A DNA stretch of 26,594 nt from G963677915 sp963677915 (GTDB lineage: Bacteria; Bacillota; Clostridia; Lachnospirales; Vallitaleaceae), in the NCBI GenBank assembly GCA_963677915.2, contig CAXXGE010000026.1, forward strand, positions 1 to 26,594. Direction: 5' to 3'. The notes under the pieces are model-generated. The model had not been told where the DNA came from. It searched no databases and saw only the letters and a list, made by a program, of their open reading frames with translations. Every line of letters starts with the position of its first letter. Position 1 is the first letter of the stretch. The position numbers and the translations under genes are program-made. Below are positions 1-7,840 of the stretch, piece by piece.

Positions 1-75
1 AATTTCTTTAAAAAATTTATAGTTAAAATTTTAATCTGAGAATTATTTTCTTTTAATTATTGCACCTAAGTTATG

Positions 76-603
76 TCAGTGAAGTAAAAGCCTATCTTTC
101 TTATCTTGCTATAAATTGCTTTCTTGAGTATATTATTATGATTATTTGGTTTATTTTAATAGATATGGCAATTGAGTTTAGAGCTAATTTTTAAGTAGAC
201 TATCAATGTATTATTCGTGGGTACTATAATATACAAGTTTTTATATTGCATTTAATTCAATTTATTAACTTTCAATATTTGGTAGTAGTTAATAAAATGC
301 CTAAAAATTTTCATTTGCTATTTTTTTAAATTCTTAAGATTTTGAAAATTTATGACAAAGATCTTCAAATATTATATTATCTTCATTTCTAAAAAGTTGA
401 GCTAAATCATTTGGATTAGGATATTATTTTTTTATAGCATTAATAACCTTTTAGGCTTTTTTTCTATATATATCAATTTTATTAAGAGTAAATTTTTTTA
501 AATTTGTAAATTCAAACTATCTCTTATCTTCTTTATGAAAGTTCTTTAAAGAACATAGTTAGTTTTTTATTTTACTTATTAAAAATAAATACTAATTATT
601 ATG
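76..603 (-). CDS. Ciliate-code exon (TAA/TAG = Gln), 3' end of an unidentified gene
   Basis: Read with TAA/TAG as Gln, this minus-strand frame runs about 175 codons to a TGA at 78-76. The translation is hydrophilic and rich in Q, N, K, L and E, with believable helical stretches such as QYPNPNDLAQLFRNE. G and C sit mainly at codon positions 1 and 2 and almost never at position 3, the periodicity of real coding DNA in an A+T-rich genome. In the standard code the same frame has a stop every few codons. The upstream boundary is not resolved: an in-frame TGA lies at 606-604, so an exon junction probably lies between about 540 and 603. I do not recognise a domain. Other frames of such A+T-rich DNA also look somewhat protein-like, so the codon-position bias is the main support. 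Confidence 0.5.
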
Positions 604-1737
604 TCATCTAACTATCAGTTATTTTAAAAAGCTCATTATAATTAATATATGTTTACCCATCCTTTTGCATTATTATTTATTTCTCATGCATCTTACTTCA
701 ATATAGTAAATTGCTTTATAAAGTATCAATATTGTATAAGAGATCAATCTTTTTTAAGCATTTTTATAGAGTTGATAATTTTGCACATCCTTTATACAAA
801 AAAATTAATTTTAGTAAAAGGGAATGAATTGAAATTATATAGTACCTTATTTCTTCAAATCTTTTTATTATAATTATGCAACTAATAATTTTTAATTTGA
901 CTGTAAGGATTGCATTAAAAATTAAACTTTTTTCTTTTTATCTAGCTAATCTTTTTAGAATTATCAAGACTTAACATTTTCTAAAATTTTTGTTGTTTCT
1001 GAAATTTGATTATCCTTAATCTAGTCTTATTATAGAAATGAAATATGAAAAATAGAAGTTAATATATTTTTTACTTTGAATTAGATTTATAAATTCATCA
1101 TTTTAAATTGTATTTATAAATTAAGCATAAGTAAAAGATTTTTCAGAAGAATTATTATTATTTGAAGCTTAGTTTAATATTTTGATGTAGAAATTTAATT
1201 CTTGATGATTTAATTCCATGTATAAATTTTAAGAAATATAATTAGAAAGAATTTATTTTGTTAATATTTTGTCTTTTGAATTAGATTTAGAAGTTTCATA
1301 AATATAAGTTTTAACTTAATTTCTTTATGAAACTTTGTTTTTTAATATTTCTAGTACTTTATCAATCTTCCGAAATACATAATAAAGTTTAATAAGATAT
1401 TTAAAAAAATAATTTTTGTTTTTCATATGTCCTATAGTTTTAAAAGTTAACTTGAATATAATACATATTGAAATACAAGAATTTATTAGAATATTACTTG
1501 AAAAAAATATATGACTCAACATGAAAAAAAAAAAATTTTAAAGAAAAATGAAAATGATACTTTTGACAAATTAATCTTATTTTATTTTTATTTTTATACA
1601 CTTTTTTCTTAATTTGATGAAGATCAGAGTTCAATATTTTTATTTTTTTCTTCTTTTTTATCAAGAGATGCAGATTATTTTATTTAATTTTTACTAGTTT
1701 TAGAAGGAGATAATTATTATTTTTTAATTGGAGATCA

Positions 1738-2042
1738 ATTAGAAATCATAGGAAATTATTAAAAGGTATTTTAGGGTGAATAAAATCGAAAATTTCTAAG
1801 ATAAATAAATTAATTATAAAGAAAAGCTTACAATATTTTCTATACTTTTTCTTTAGTAATTATGATTATTTGAATATGTTTCTATTTTTACGAAAATTCA
1901 TTTAATAAATTTTAGTAACTTTTTAATTATTAAAAATAATTTTGTCCAAAAATATTAGTATGCTTGAATTAAAGTATTTAAGTTACTTATAATTGTATCT
2001 AATTCTATAACATGTAATAATATATTATATAGTAAATTTTTA
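1738..2042 (-). CDS. Ciliate-code coding stretch next to the junction, partial
   Basis: With TAA/TAG as Gln, this minus-strand frame is open from the junction to a TGA at 1737-1735, giving protein-like sequence that includes ITKEKVQKILQAFLYNQF. Beyond that TGA the same frame stays protein-like (Ser/Lys/Gln-rich) to a second TGA at 1626-1624 and then on to about 1561. The two TGA codons could be true stops, lie in small introns, be sequence errors, or be sense codons in a variant code. This may be a 5' part of the same gene as the 76-603 exon, but the links between them are not resolved. No family is recognised. The end at 2042 is set by the junction and is not a real gene end. Confidence 0.35.
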
Positions 2043-3158
2043 AAAACATATCTTGGCAAAATAAAAGGCATTGCCATAGAACTGCATATCAGTTGGTTCA
2101 TTGTTTTCGGCCTGGTTGCCTATACAATGGGAGCGAGCTTTTATCCGGAAAACTACCCTGAATTGAAAATGACAGCCGTCGTGGCACTCAGCCTGCTTGT
2201 GCCGGTTTTGCTGCTTGTGTCCGTCCTGCTCCATGAACTGTCCCACTCGGTCGTATCCATCAGTCAGGGTATTCCAGTCAAAAAGATCACTCTGTTCATC
2301 TTCGGGGGCATGGCGCAGATGGACGAGGAACCGGATGATCCGGACAAGGAGCTGAAAATCGCACTGGCCGGGCCGCTAATGAGCGTGTTCCTTCTCTTTG
2401 TTTTCTATATGCTCACAAGGCTTCTGCTGAATCTGGGCGTGCCAGAAGCCTATACAATACCGATCTCCTATGCTGCGACTTTGAATGCGATGATTGTCAT
2501 CTTCAACATGGTGCCGGCTTTTCCTATGGATGGCGGCCGGGTGCTTAGGGCGATTATCTGGAAATACAAGAAAGATCTGCAATATGCCACCCGCATTACG
2601 TCTTCGATGGGCAGCACCTTCGGCTACATGCTGATGTTTATGGGGGGGTACTGGATTTTCACCGGTTATCTGCTCAACGGCATATGGTTCCTGTTTATCG
2701 GCTGGTTCATCCGTCAGCTGTCAGAGTCGGGCATGCAGAATACGATGATGACCGATCTTTTCAAGAAAATCAAAGTGAAGGAATTCATGACAGAATCGCC
2801 AATTTCTGTTGAGGCGGGCATGTCGGTCCAGCATTTGGTCGACCAGTATTTCTATAAATACAAGTTCCACTGCTTCCCTGTGAATAAGGAGGGTAAGACA
2901 ATCGGCATCGCAGCCCTTGAACATGTTCATGATATACCGCTGGAAGAAAGAAGCCAGACACCGGTTTCAAGCATCGCACTGGCCATCGACAAGCCGTATA
3001 TCGTTGGAGATACTGACATCATGACGACGGCCATGGATAAAATATTCAACAATGGGCTGGGCAGGGTTTTGGTAATTGAAGAGGAGAAAACCATCGGCAT
3101 CATCACCCGCTCCGACATTCTGCATTACATAAGAATTTACAATAAGCTTCATGAGTGA
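2043..3158 (+). CDS. Site-2 protease family zinc metalloprotease with CBS domains (5'-truncated)
   Basis: Polytopic membrane protease of the M50/S2P family, which cuts substrates within the membrane. The zinc site is the HELSH motif in a hydrophobic helix (about 2232-2246), completed by the NMVPAFPMDGGR motif, where Asp is the third ligand. Several further hydrophobic segments lie between and after these. The last 130 or so residues form a soluble CBS-domain pair, typical of the SpoIVFB-like/S2P-CBS subgroup, which often senses nucleotides. An ATG at 2127 is not the real start: the in-frame codons upstream (LGKIKGIAIELHISW) are the usual N-terminus and first membrane helix of this family. The true start codon is missing because the contig switches to A+T-rich DNA at about 2042; only one or two native codons appear to be lost. 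Substrate unknown. The gene ends 115 bases before the helicase, with a repeat hairpin between them. Confidence 0.85.
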   Translation, partial: KTYLGKIKGIAIELHISWFIVFGLVAYTMGASFYPENYPELKMTAVVALSLLVPVLLLVSVLLHELSHSVVSISQGIPVKKITLFIFGGMAQMDEEPDDPDKELKIALAGPLMSVFLLFVFYMLTRLLLNLGVPEAYTIPISYAATLNAMIVIFNMVPAFPMDGGRVLRAIIWKYKKDLQYATRITSSMGSTFGYMLMFMGGYWIFTGYLLNGIWFLFIGWFIRQLSESGMQNTMMTDLFKKIKVKEFMTESPISVEAGMSVQHLVDQYFYKYKFHCFPVNKEGKTIGIAALEHVHDIPLEERSQTPVSSIALAIDKPYIVGDTDIMTTAMDKIFNNGLGRVLVIEEEKTIGIITRSDILHYIRIYNKLHE

Positions 3159-3173
3159 TAAAATGATGAAGGC

Positions 3174-3242
3174 GGTGCCAGGGGGACGGACCTTTTTGGC
3201 ACAGCATCGGACGAGTGCCAAAAGGTCCGTCCCCCTGGCACC
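3174..3242. repeat. REP-like palindromic element, two inverted 28-29 nt units
   Basis: The left arm (3174-3202) and right arm (3215-3242) are reverse complements except for one extra T in the left arm; a 12-base loop separates them. Each arm also begins with GTGCCA and ends with TGGCAC in inverted orientation, so each is a small palindrome, as in REP units and BIMEs. There is no T-run after it, so it is not a standard terminator, although the hairpin would be very stable. A diverged second copy lies inside the following helicase gene. GTGCCAGGGGGACGG-like palindromes are, to my recollection, common in Bacillota and linked to REP-associated IS200-like transposases; no transposase gene is present here. 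Confidence 0.8.
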
Positions 3243-3273
3243 TTAAAGAAAGTATATTTGGAAAGCAGGCATT

Positions 3274-4758
3274 ATGGAGAATAATTTCACTTCACTAGGC
3301 GTAAATGATTCGATACTGAAAGCGATAAGCGAGCTTGGATTCGAAACGCCGACAAACGTTCAACAAGAGGCCATACCGGCCATTCTAGACAAGAAGGACC
3401 TGATTGTCATGTCCAAGACAGGGAGCGGCAAAACCGGCGCTTTCGGCATACCAATCCTTCAGCAGCTGGACCCGGAAATCAAGGAACCTCAGGCGCTCAT
3501 TCTGGCACCTACAAGGGAATTGGCTGTTCAGGTTGAAAGCGACATCAAGAAGATGGGCAAATACCTGGAAGTAAAGACAATAGCTGTTTACGGACAGCAT
3601 AGTATAGAGACTGAGATCAAGGGGCTTGCAAAAGGGCCGGCACTAGTCTCGGGAACGCCTGGAAGGGTGCTCGACCATATCAAGCGTGGAACGCTCAAGA
3701 CAAAGGGCATCAAGTTCCTTGTCCTTGACGAAGCCGACCGTATGCTCGACATGGGCTTTATTGATGAAGTATCCACAATCATCACGAAAACCCCGGATAA
3801 TAGGATGACCATGCTTTTCTCCGCTACGATGCCTATCGAGGTGCGAAACATCTGCCAGGCTTATATGAGAGAGCCTGTGACAATCGAACTTGAGACTGAG
3901 ACGAAGACGGTTGATACGGTAGAGCAGCTCTATTACAGAGTCGAGAAGAATGAAAAGAGAACACAGCTCAACAAGCTTTTGAAATACGAACAGCCGGAAA
4001 GCTGCATGATCTTCTGCAACACACGTTTCGAAGTGGACAGGGTCCAGGGCTATCTGGAGAGGAAAGGCTATCAGGCCGATGCGCTTCATGGTGCAAACAA
4101 CCAGAACCAGCGGATGAAGACAATCCAGGATTTCAAAAAAGGCAAGGTGCATATTCTTGTAGCTACGGATGTGGCTGCCAGGGGTCTTCATATCGATGAC
4201 ATGGAGCTTGTCATCAACTACGATGTACCTGACGACAAGAACAGCTATGTCCACAGAATCGGAAGAACAGGGCGTGCCGGCCAGGAAGGCAAGGCGATAT
4301 CTCTTGTCACAAGCGACAGTATCATGAGCCTGTACGAGATAGAGGAACACGTAGGCGTCCTGATCGAGGAAGCTGAACTTCCATCAGACGAGGCCATCAG
4401 GGAAAAGGCGGACGCAGCTTCCGGCAAGTGGGAGAAAATCATCGAAAGCCAGAATAGACACCAATCCTCCCACAGAGCCAAGCAGCAGCATCCAAGACCT
4501 GCCAAGCATCACCAAAAGAGTGCCACGGGGTCAGACCTTTTGGCACAGCAGGCGAAACCAGCGAAACCAGCGAAACCAGGCAAACCAGCATCCAGCGCGG
4601 ATGAAGCTATGAAGACGAGTGCCAAAAGGTCCGTCCCCGTGGCACAGAAGAAGCATGTCAAAGTGATTATGACAAAAATGGGACCGGTGGAAGTGGTTTC
4701 ATACGGGGAAGAGAAGAAATCCCTGCTGTCAAAAGTGTTTGGCTGGCTGAAAAAATAA
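3274..4758 (+). CDS. DEAD-box ATP-dependent RNA helicase
   Basis: A 494-residue RNA helicase of the CshA/DeaD/RhlE type, expected to unwind RNA in ribosome assembly or RNA decay. All core motifs are visible in order: Q motif (TPTNVQQEAIP), Walker A (TGSGKT), PTRELA, TPGR, DEAD (VLDEADRMLD), SAT, the second RecA domain with IFCNTR and ATDVAARG, and HRIGRTGRAG. It begins with a short FTSLGVNDSILKAI segment typical of the family, and the ATG follows an AAGCAGG ribosome site. After about residue 380 the conserved core ends and a basic, low-complexity tail follows with KPA repeats. Part of this tail (4520-4645) is translated from a REP-like repeat. The last 35 or so residues (MGPVEVV to WLKK) look like a separate short motif. 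Intact, unlike the genes that follow. Confidence 0.93.
   Translation: MENNFTSLGVNDSILKAISELGFETPTNVQQEAIPAILDKKDLIVMSKTGSGKTGAFGIPILQQLDPEIKEPQALILAPTRELAVQVESDIKKMGKYLEVKTIAVYGQHSIETEIKGLAKGPALVSGTPGRVLDHIKRGTLKTKGIKFLVLDEADRMLDMGFIDEVSTIITKTPDNRMTMLFSATMPIEVRNICQAYMREPVTIELETETKTVDTVEQLYYRVEKNEKRTQLNKLLKYEQPESCMIFCNTRFEVDRVQGYLERKGYQADALHGANNQNQRMKTIQDFKKGKVHILVATDVAARGLHIDDMELVINYDVPDDKNSYVHRIGRTGRAGQEGKAISLVTSDSIMSLYEIEEHVGVLIEEAELPSDEAIREKADAASGKWEKIIESQNRHQSSHRAKQQHPRPAKHHQKSATGSDLLAQQAKPAKPAKPGKPASSADEAMKTSAKRSVPVAQKKHVKVIMTKMGPVEVVSYGEEKKSLLSKVFGWLKK
4520..4645. repeat. Second REP-like element, inserted in frame in the helicase gene
   Basis: Arms 4520-4546 and 4619-4645 are 27 nt each and reverse complementary except at two positions. 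They match the arms of the element at 3174-3242 closely; the right arms share GCCAAAAGGTCCGTCCCC. The spacer here is 72 nt against 12 nt, but both spacers begin AGCA and end GACGA, so the two copies share a common design with a variable interior. The interior here holds three tandem GCGAAACCA units that encode the KPA repeats. Both arms are read through in frame (SATGSDLLAQ and TSAKRSVPVAQ), so the element adds about 42 residues without breaking the protein. Confidence 0.75.
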
Positions 4759-4770
4759 TATTGTGCAATC

Positions 4771-4804
4771 AAAAAACATCCAGTTCTCGTACTGGATGTT
4801 TTTT
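4771..4804. terminator. Bidirectional rho-independent terminator
   Basis: A perfect 14-base stem (4771-4784 with 4791-4804) around the loop TCTCGT has an A-run on one side and a T-run on the other, so it can end transcription from both directions. It lies 12 bases after the helicase stop and 18 bases before the end of the convergent LCP gene. Confidence 0.9.
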
Positions 4805-4822
4805 ATAGACAAGTAATCTACA

Positions 4823-5689
4823 TTATTCCTTTTCTTCGGTTTGGGGTCTGTTTCCGCTAACGATTGCTTCCATCAGCACTTCGGTATCTTCCGGATCATG
4901 GAAGAAATAGTAGAGGCCATCGCTTCCTCTGCCCATTGACTCCTCCGGTAATGTGTGGAAGTAGATATCCTCCTGTGACATGCCGATGGACAGATGTTGA
5001 CAGAAGGACCGCCTTTGAAAGGGGCAAGTTCGCATCGACGTATGGCAGCGCTTTGGAAACGACAAAAGGCAGACGCCATGTCAATGTTTTTTCGGCTGCA
5101 GCAGTCAGAAACTTCTTCTGGTCTTTCGATCCTGCCGACATCACCGTCGCTGATTCTGCCGTCATTCGATTTCCTGAACCTGATGAAACCGATGGCGTCA
5201 TCGCCGGTCAGGGTCTGGACACCGGCATCAAGATGAATGTGCAAAGGCGGATCCGCATATGGATCGTCGTAGTTCATGGCGAAAGGCACGTCCACTTCAA
5301 CGCCGTCAACCAAATCGACTACCGCCTTGACTGCATCGTAATCGACAGCAATCACATAGGGGATATCGATGCCGAGAATCTCTTCGACAGCCTGACGGAC
5401 CCCTTCATTGCCCCCGCCATCCTTGAAGCCATAGACGGCATTCAGTTTCTTCTGGCCGAGGACCATCCTTGCCTTCGACAGGGTGGTAAGTATCCCTGGG
5501 GACGGAAATCAGGTCGGCTTCATTGTTTTTCGGATCAAGGGAGACAACAATCATCGTATCGGTTCTTGTGCTCTCAAGGCCAATCAGTAGAATGTTCGTG
5601 CGCTTGCCATACAGCAATGTGACAGCCAGTACCGCAGCTATAAGCAGTAGGGCTGTCGTCAATATCATTTTCAAGATTGTATTTTTCAT
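4823..5689 (-). CDS. LytR-CpsA-Psr (LCP) family protein, frameshifted in this sequence
   Basis: LCP enzymes move undecaprenyl-phosphate-linked polymers (teichoic acids, capsule) onto peptidoglycan, outside the membrane. The N-terminus has one membrane helix (residues 5-25) after a short basic start, then NILLIGLES, TDTMIVVSLDP and SVPRDTYHPVEG, the lipid-phosphate-binding core with its conserved Arg and Asp, then GLGQKKLNAVYGF, GFIRFRKSNDG and GRIERQKKFL, all standard LCP blocks. These blocks lie in different frames, with breaks near 5461, 5120 and 5000. The first two are explained by one extra base in a GG (minus CC) pair. Removing three bases from the 867 nt gives 864, or 287 residues, normal for the family. 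Probably a sound gene with consensus errors. It has no clear Shine-Dalgarno site. It is divergent from larC. Confidence 0.8.
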
Positions 5690-5697
5690 AATTATAA

Positions 5698-5726
5698 AGT
5701 ATATTCCCTTTTGTGGTGGAATGCAA
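5698..5726 (-). promoter_or_regulatory. Sigma-A promoter for the LCP gene
   Basis: On the minus strand, TTGCAT (5726-5721) and TATACT (5703-5698) are separated by 17 bases. The expected start of transcription is almost at the annotated ATG (5689), so the message would be nearly leaderless or translation starts further inside the gene. Inferred from sequence only. Confidence 0.55.
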
Positions 5727-5744
5727 GCGTTTTTTACAGATATC

Positions 5745-5753
5745 TGCTATAAT
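5745..5753 (+). promoter_or_regulatory. Extended -10 promoter upstream of larC
   Basis: TGC followed directly by TATAAT (5748-5753) forms an extended -10 element 34 bases before the larC TTG start. No good -35 box is seen at the right distance. It faces away from the LCP promoter, so the two genes diverge from a region of less than 100 bases. Confidence 0.5.
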
Positions 5754-5786
5754 TGTTCTGAAGATTACGTATGGAGGACTAATGCA

Positions 5787-7011
5787 TTGAAAATACTATA
5801 TTACGACTGTTTTGCAGGGATTAGCGGAGGACATGAACCTGGGCGCAATGGTCGATCTAGGCGTTCCTTTCGAATATTTGAAAGAAGAACTGGGAAAGCT
5901 GAATATTCACGATGAATTCGAACTGAAGGCAGAGAAGAGAATGAAGATGGGCATTGAAGGAACCAAGGTCGATGTCATCCTTCACCATAAACATGAAGCA
6001 GATCACGGTCACCATCACCACCATCACCATAGAAACGTCTACGATATAGAAAAAATGATTGACGGAAGCGGGCTTTCGGCGGGTGTAAAGGATTCAGCCA
6101 AAAGCATATTCATGCAGGTGGCAAGAGCAGAAGCCAAAATACATGGCAAGAGCCTTGAAGAGATCCATTTCCATGAAGTTGGCGCAACAGATTTCCATCG
6201 TAGACATTATTGGAGCAGCCATCTGCTTTGATTATCTGAAAGTGGGACAAAATCATCTCATCGCCGATTCAGGTGGGCGGCGGCTTTGTCAAGTGTGCAC
6301 ACGGCATGATGCCTGTACCGGCGCCAGCAACGGCGGAGATTCTAAAGGACATTCCGATGAAAAGCGGTGCGGTAGACTCCGAGGCCACAACACCGACAGG
6401 TGCCGCGATTCTGGGCCGAAATGGCAGATGCCTTTACAGGGACTGTAGAGATGGTCGTAGAAAAGACAGGCTATGGACTGGGTTCCAAAGACTTTGAAAT
6501 CCCGAACGTGCTGAGGGTGCATCTGGGTGAAATGAGTGAAAACAAGGAGAAAGCTGATCAAGGAGACAACATAGAAGTCACAACGCAGCTGATGCTTGAA
6601 ACGAATATCGATGATATGAATCCAGAGAAATTCACCTTCGTTGAAGAACTGCTGTTTGACGCGGGCGCTCTGGATGTCTACAAGACCCCCAGCATAATGA
6701 AAAAAGGACGGCCAGCTACCATGCTGAGTGTACTGACAGATGGAGAGCACGCCGAAGCAATAGAGAAGATCATCTTCTGGGAGACATCCACGCTTGGTAT
6801 CAGGAAAACCGTCGTAGAGAAAAGGATGCTTAAAAGGACGACCATCAATATCGAAACGCCTTTTGGCAGCATACCGGTCAAACGGGCCTATTGGGACGGA
6901 AAGCCGCTGAAGTGCAAGCCTGAATATGAAGTCTGCGCAAGAATCGCAAAGGAGCAGAAAATATCCTATGACGAAGTTTTCCAGGCGGCGATGAAACAGC
7001 AAGCTACTTAA
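5787..7011 (+). CDS. larC: LarC, nickel insertion protein for the nickel-pincer cofactor (frameshifted in this sequence)
   Basis: LarC inserts nickel into the pyridinium-dithio nucleotide to finish the nickel-pincer (NPN) cofactor of lactate racemase-type enzymes, using CTP. The recognisable blocks are KILYYDCFAGISGDMNLGAM at the N-terminus, a His-rich metal-binding loop near 6001-6032, EIHFHEVGATDSIVDIIGAA, ISSPIQVGGGFVKCAHG, TPTGAAIL and a C-terminal TNIDDMNPE block. The start is the TTG at 5787, 8 bases after a GGAGG site. Four breaks each disappear if one extra base is removed from a short run: GG at 5829, TTT at 6192, GGG at 6244 and GGG at 6413. The 1225 nt then become 1221, or 406 residues, normal for LarC. 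In Lactobacillus plantarum larC is naturally split and read by programmed frameshifting, so one break could be real, but not four. Confidence 0.88.
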
Positions 7012-7038
7012 ACCAAGTCATACTGGAGGAGAACAGAT

Positions 7039-7840
7039 ATGTCAAGTGAACTTACAGCGAAATACAAAACACTGATTGAGAATATTCGGGATGCCGGAAG
7101 TGTGCTCGTGGCATTTTCGGGAGGCGTAGACAGTTCCTTCCTTCTGAAAGCCTGTCATGAAGCAATCGGAGGGCAATGTGAAAGCGGTCACAATGATCAC
7201 GCCCTACATACCGGAATGGGAGATAGAAGAGGCGAAAAATCTAGCAGCAGCACTAGGCGTCGAGCATGAGGTGCTTGAGATTGATATACCTGAAGCGATT
7301 GCCGACAACCCCGAGAACAGGTGCTATCTGTGCAAGAAACAGATTTTCTCTTCCATCATCAAAACGGCGGAGGAACAAGGCTTTCAATGTGGTTTCTGAC
7401 GGCTCCAACCTCGACGACACGAAGGAATACAGGCCGGGAATGAAAGCCCTCAAGGAACTCGGTGTGAGAAGCCCTGCTCCTTGAATCGGGCTTGACAAAA
7501 AGCGACATAAGGTCACTTTCAAAGACGCTTAACCTGCCGACATGGGACAAGCCCGCCTATGCCTGCCTGCTCACAAGGCTTCCTTATGGCACAATGATCA
7601 ATGTGCAGGATTTCAGGATGATCGAGGAGGCGGAGACCTACTTGATGGCAAAGGGATTCAGAGCCGTGAGAGTGAGGAAACACGGTGATATCGGCAGAAT
7701 CGAAATAAACAGAAGCGACAGGAAAATGTTTCTGGATGAACAACTGATGGACGAGGTTTCCCAAAAACTGAAAGGCATCGGCTTCAAATACGTGACGATG
7801 GAACTTACGGGTTATGAAAGAGGGTGGCATGGATGCATGA
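7039..7840 (+). CDS. larE: LarE, sulfur transferase for the nickel-pincer cofactor (frameshifted in this sequence)
   Basis: LarE is an ATP-pyrophosphatase-fold enzyme that transfers sulfur to the carboxylates of the pyridinium cofactor precursor. The PP-loop is seen as AFSGGVDSSFLL, followed by CYLCKKQIFS with its Cys pair, VSDGSNLDD and KPAYACLLTRLPYG, which carries the conserved Cys. It begins at an ATG after a GGAGGAG site. Four extra bases explain all the breaks: GGG at 7171, TTT at 7382, CCC at 7472 and GGG at 7822. Correction gives 798 nt, 265 residues, with the C-terminus GYERGGMDA and a TGA at 7838-7840. That stop overlaps the larB ATG in an ATGA arrangement, typical of translational coupling. 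As given, the last break hides the stop and makes larE seem fused to larB. Confidence 0.87.

Larger units (their letters stand above)
1..2042. other. A+T-rich ciliate-like nuclear DNA joined to bacterial DNA
   Basis: This block is far richer in A+T than the rest (well under 20% G+C by eye) and has no convincing gene in the standard code, no Shine-Dalgarno sites and no RNA gene that I can recognise. Reading TAA and TAG as Gln and only TGA as stop, the minus strand opens up: one frame is free of TGA from 603 down to 79, another from 1630 down to 701, and a third from 2042 down to 1738. TCA triplets (TGA on minus) are clearly rarer than TGA on plus, as expected if genes lie on the minus strand. 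The reading frame changes between these stretches, and GT...AG segments such as 1560 down to 1497 could be introns. Ciliates such as Tetrahymena and Ichthyophthirius combine this code with this base composition. I cannot name the protein or the species. The abrupt change at about 2042 is most simply an assembly chimera. Confidence 0.7.

Noticed and set aside
649..873. Standard-code 74-residue open frame in the A+T-rich block
   Set aside because: It lies on the strand opposite the ciliate-code frames, has no ribosome site and a composition expected by chance in such DNA.
1325..1522. Standard-code 65-residue minus-strand open frame
   Set aside because: No ribosome site and no family; it is a piece of a longer TGA-free frame that only makes sense, if at all, in the ciliate code.
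2127..3158. ATG at 2127 as the start of the site-2 protease
   Set aside because: The codons upstream of it encode the normal family N-terminus and first helix; the real start was cut off at the junction.
3174..3242. Hairpin as a rho-independent terminator of the protease gene
   Set aside because: No T-run follows, and its sequence recurs inside a coding region, so a REP-like repeat explains it better.
4549..4590. Tandem GCGAAACCA units as a CRISPR or regulatory repeat array
   Set aside because: Only three full units, contiguous without spacers, and in frame encoding KPA repeats within the helicase tail.
4864..5622. 252-residue plus-strand open frame opposite the LCP gene
   Set aside because: It is the antisense shadow of a gene with clear LCP motifs and has no family features or ribosome site.
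6001..6032. Run of His codons taken as an engineered His tag
   Set aside because: It lies in the middle of larC, where natural LarC proteins have a His-rich metal-binding loop.
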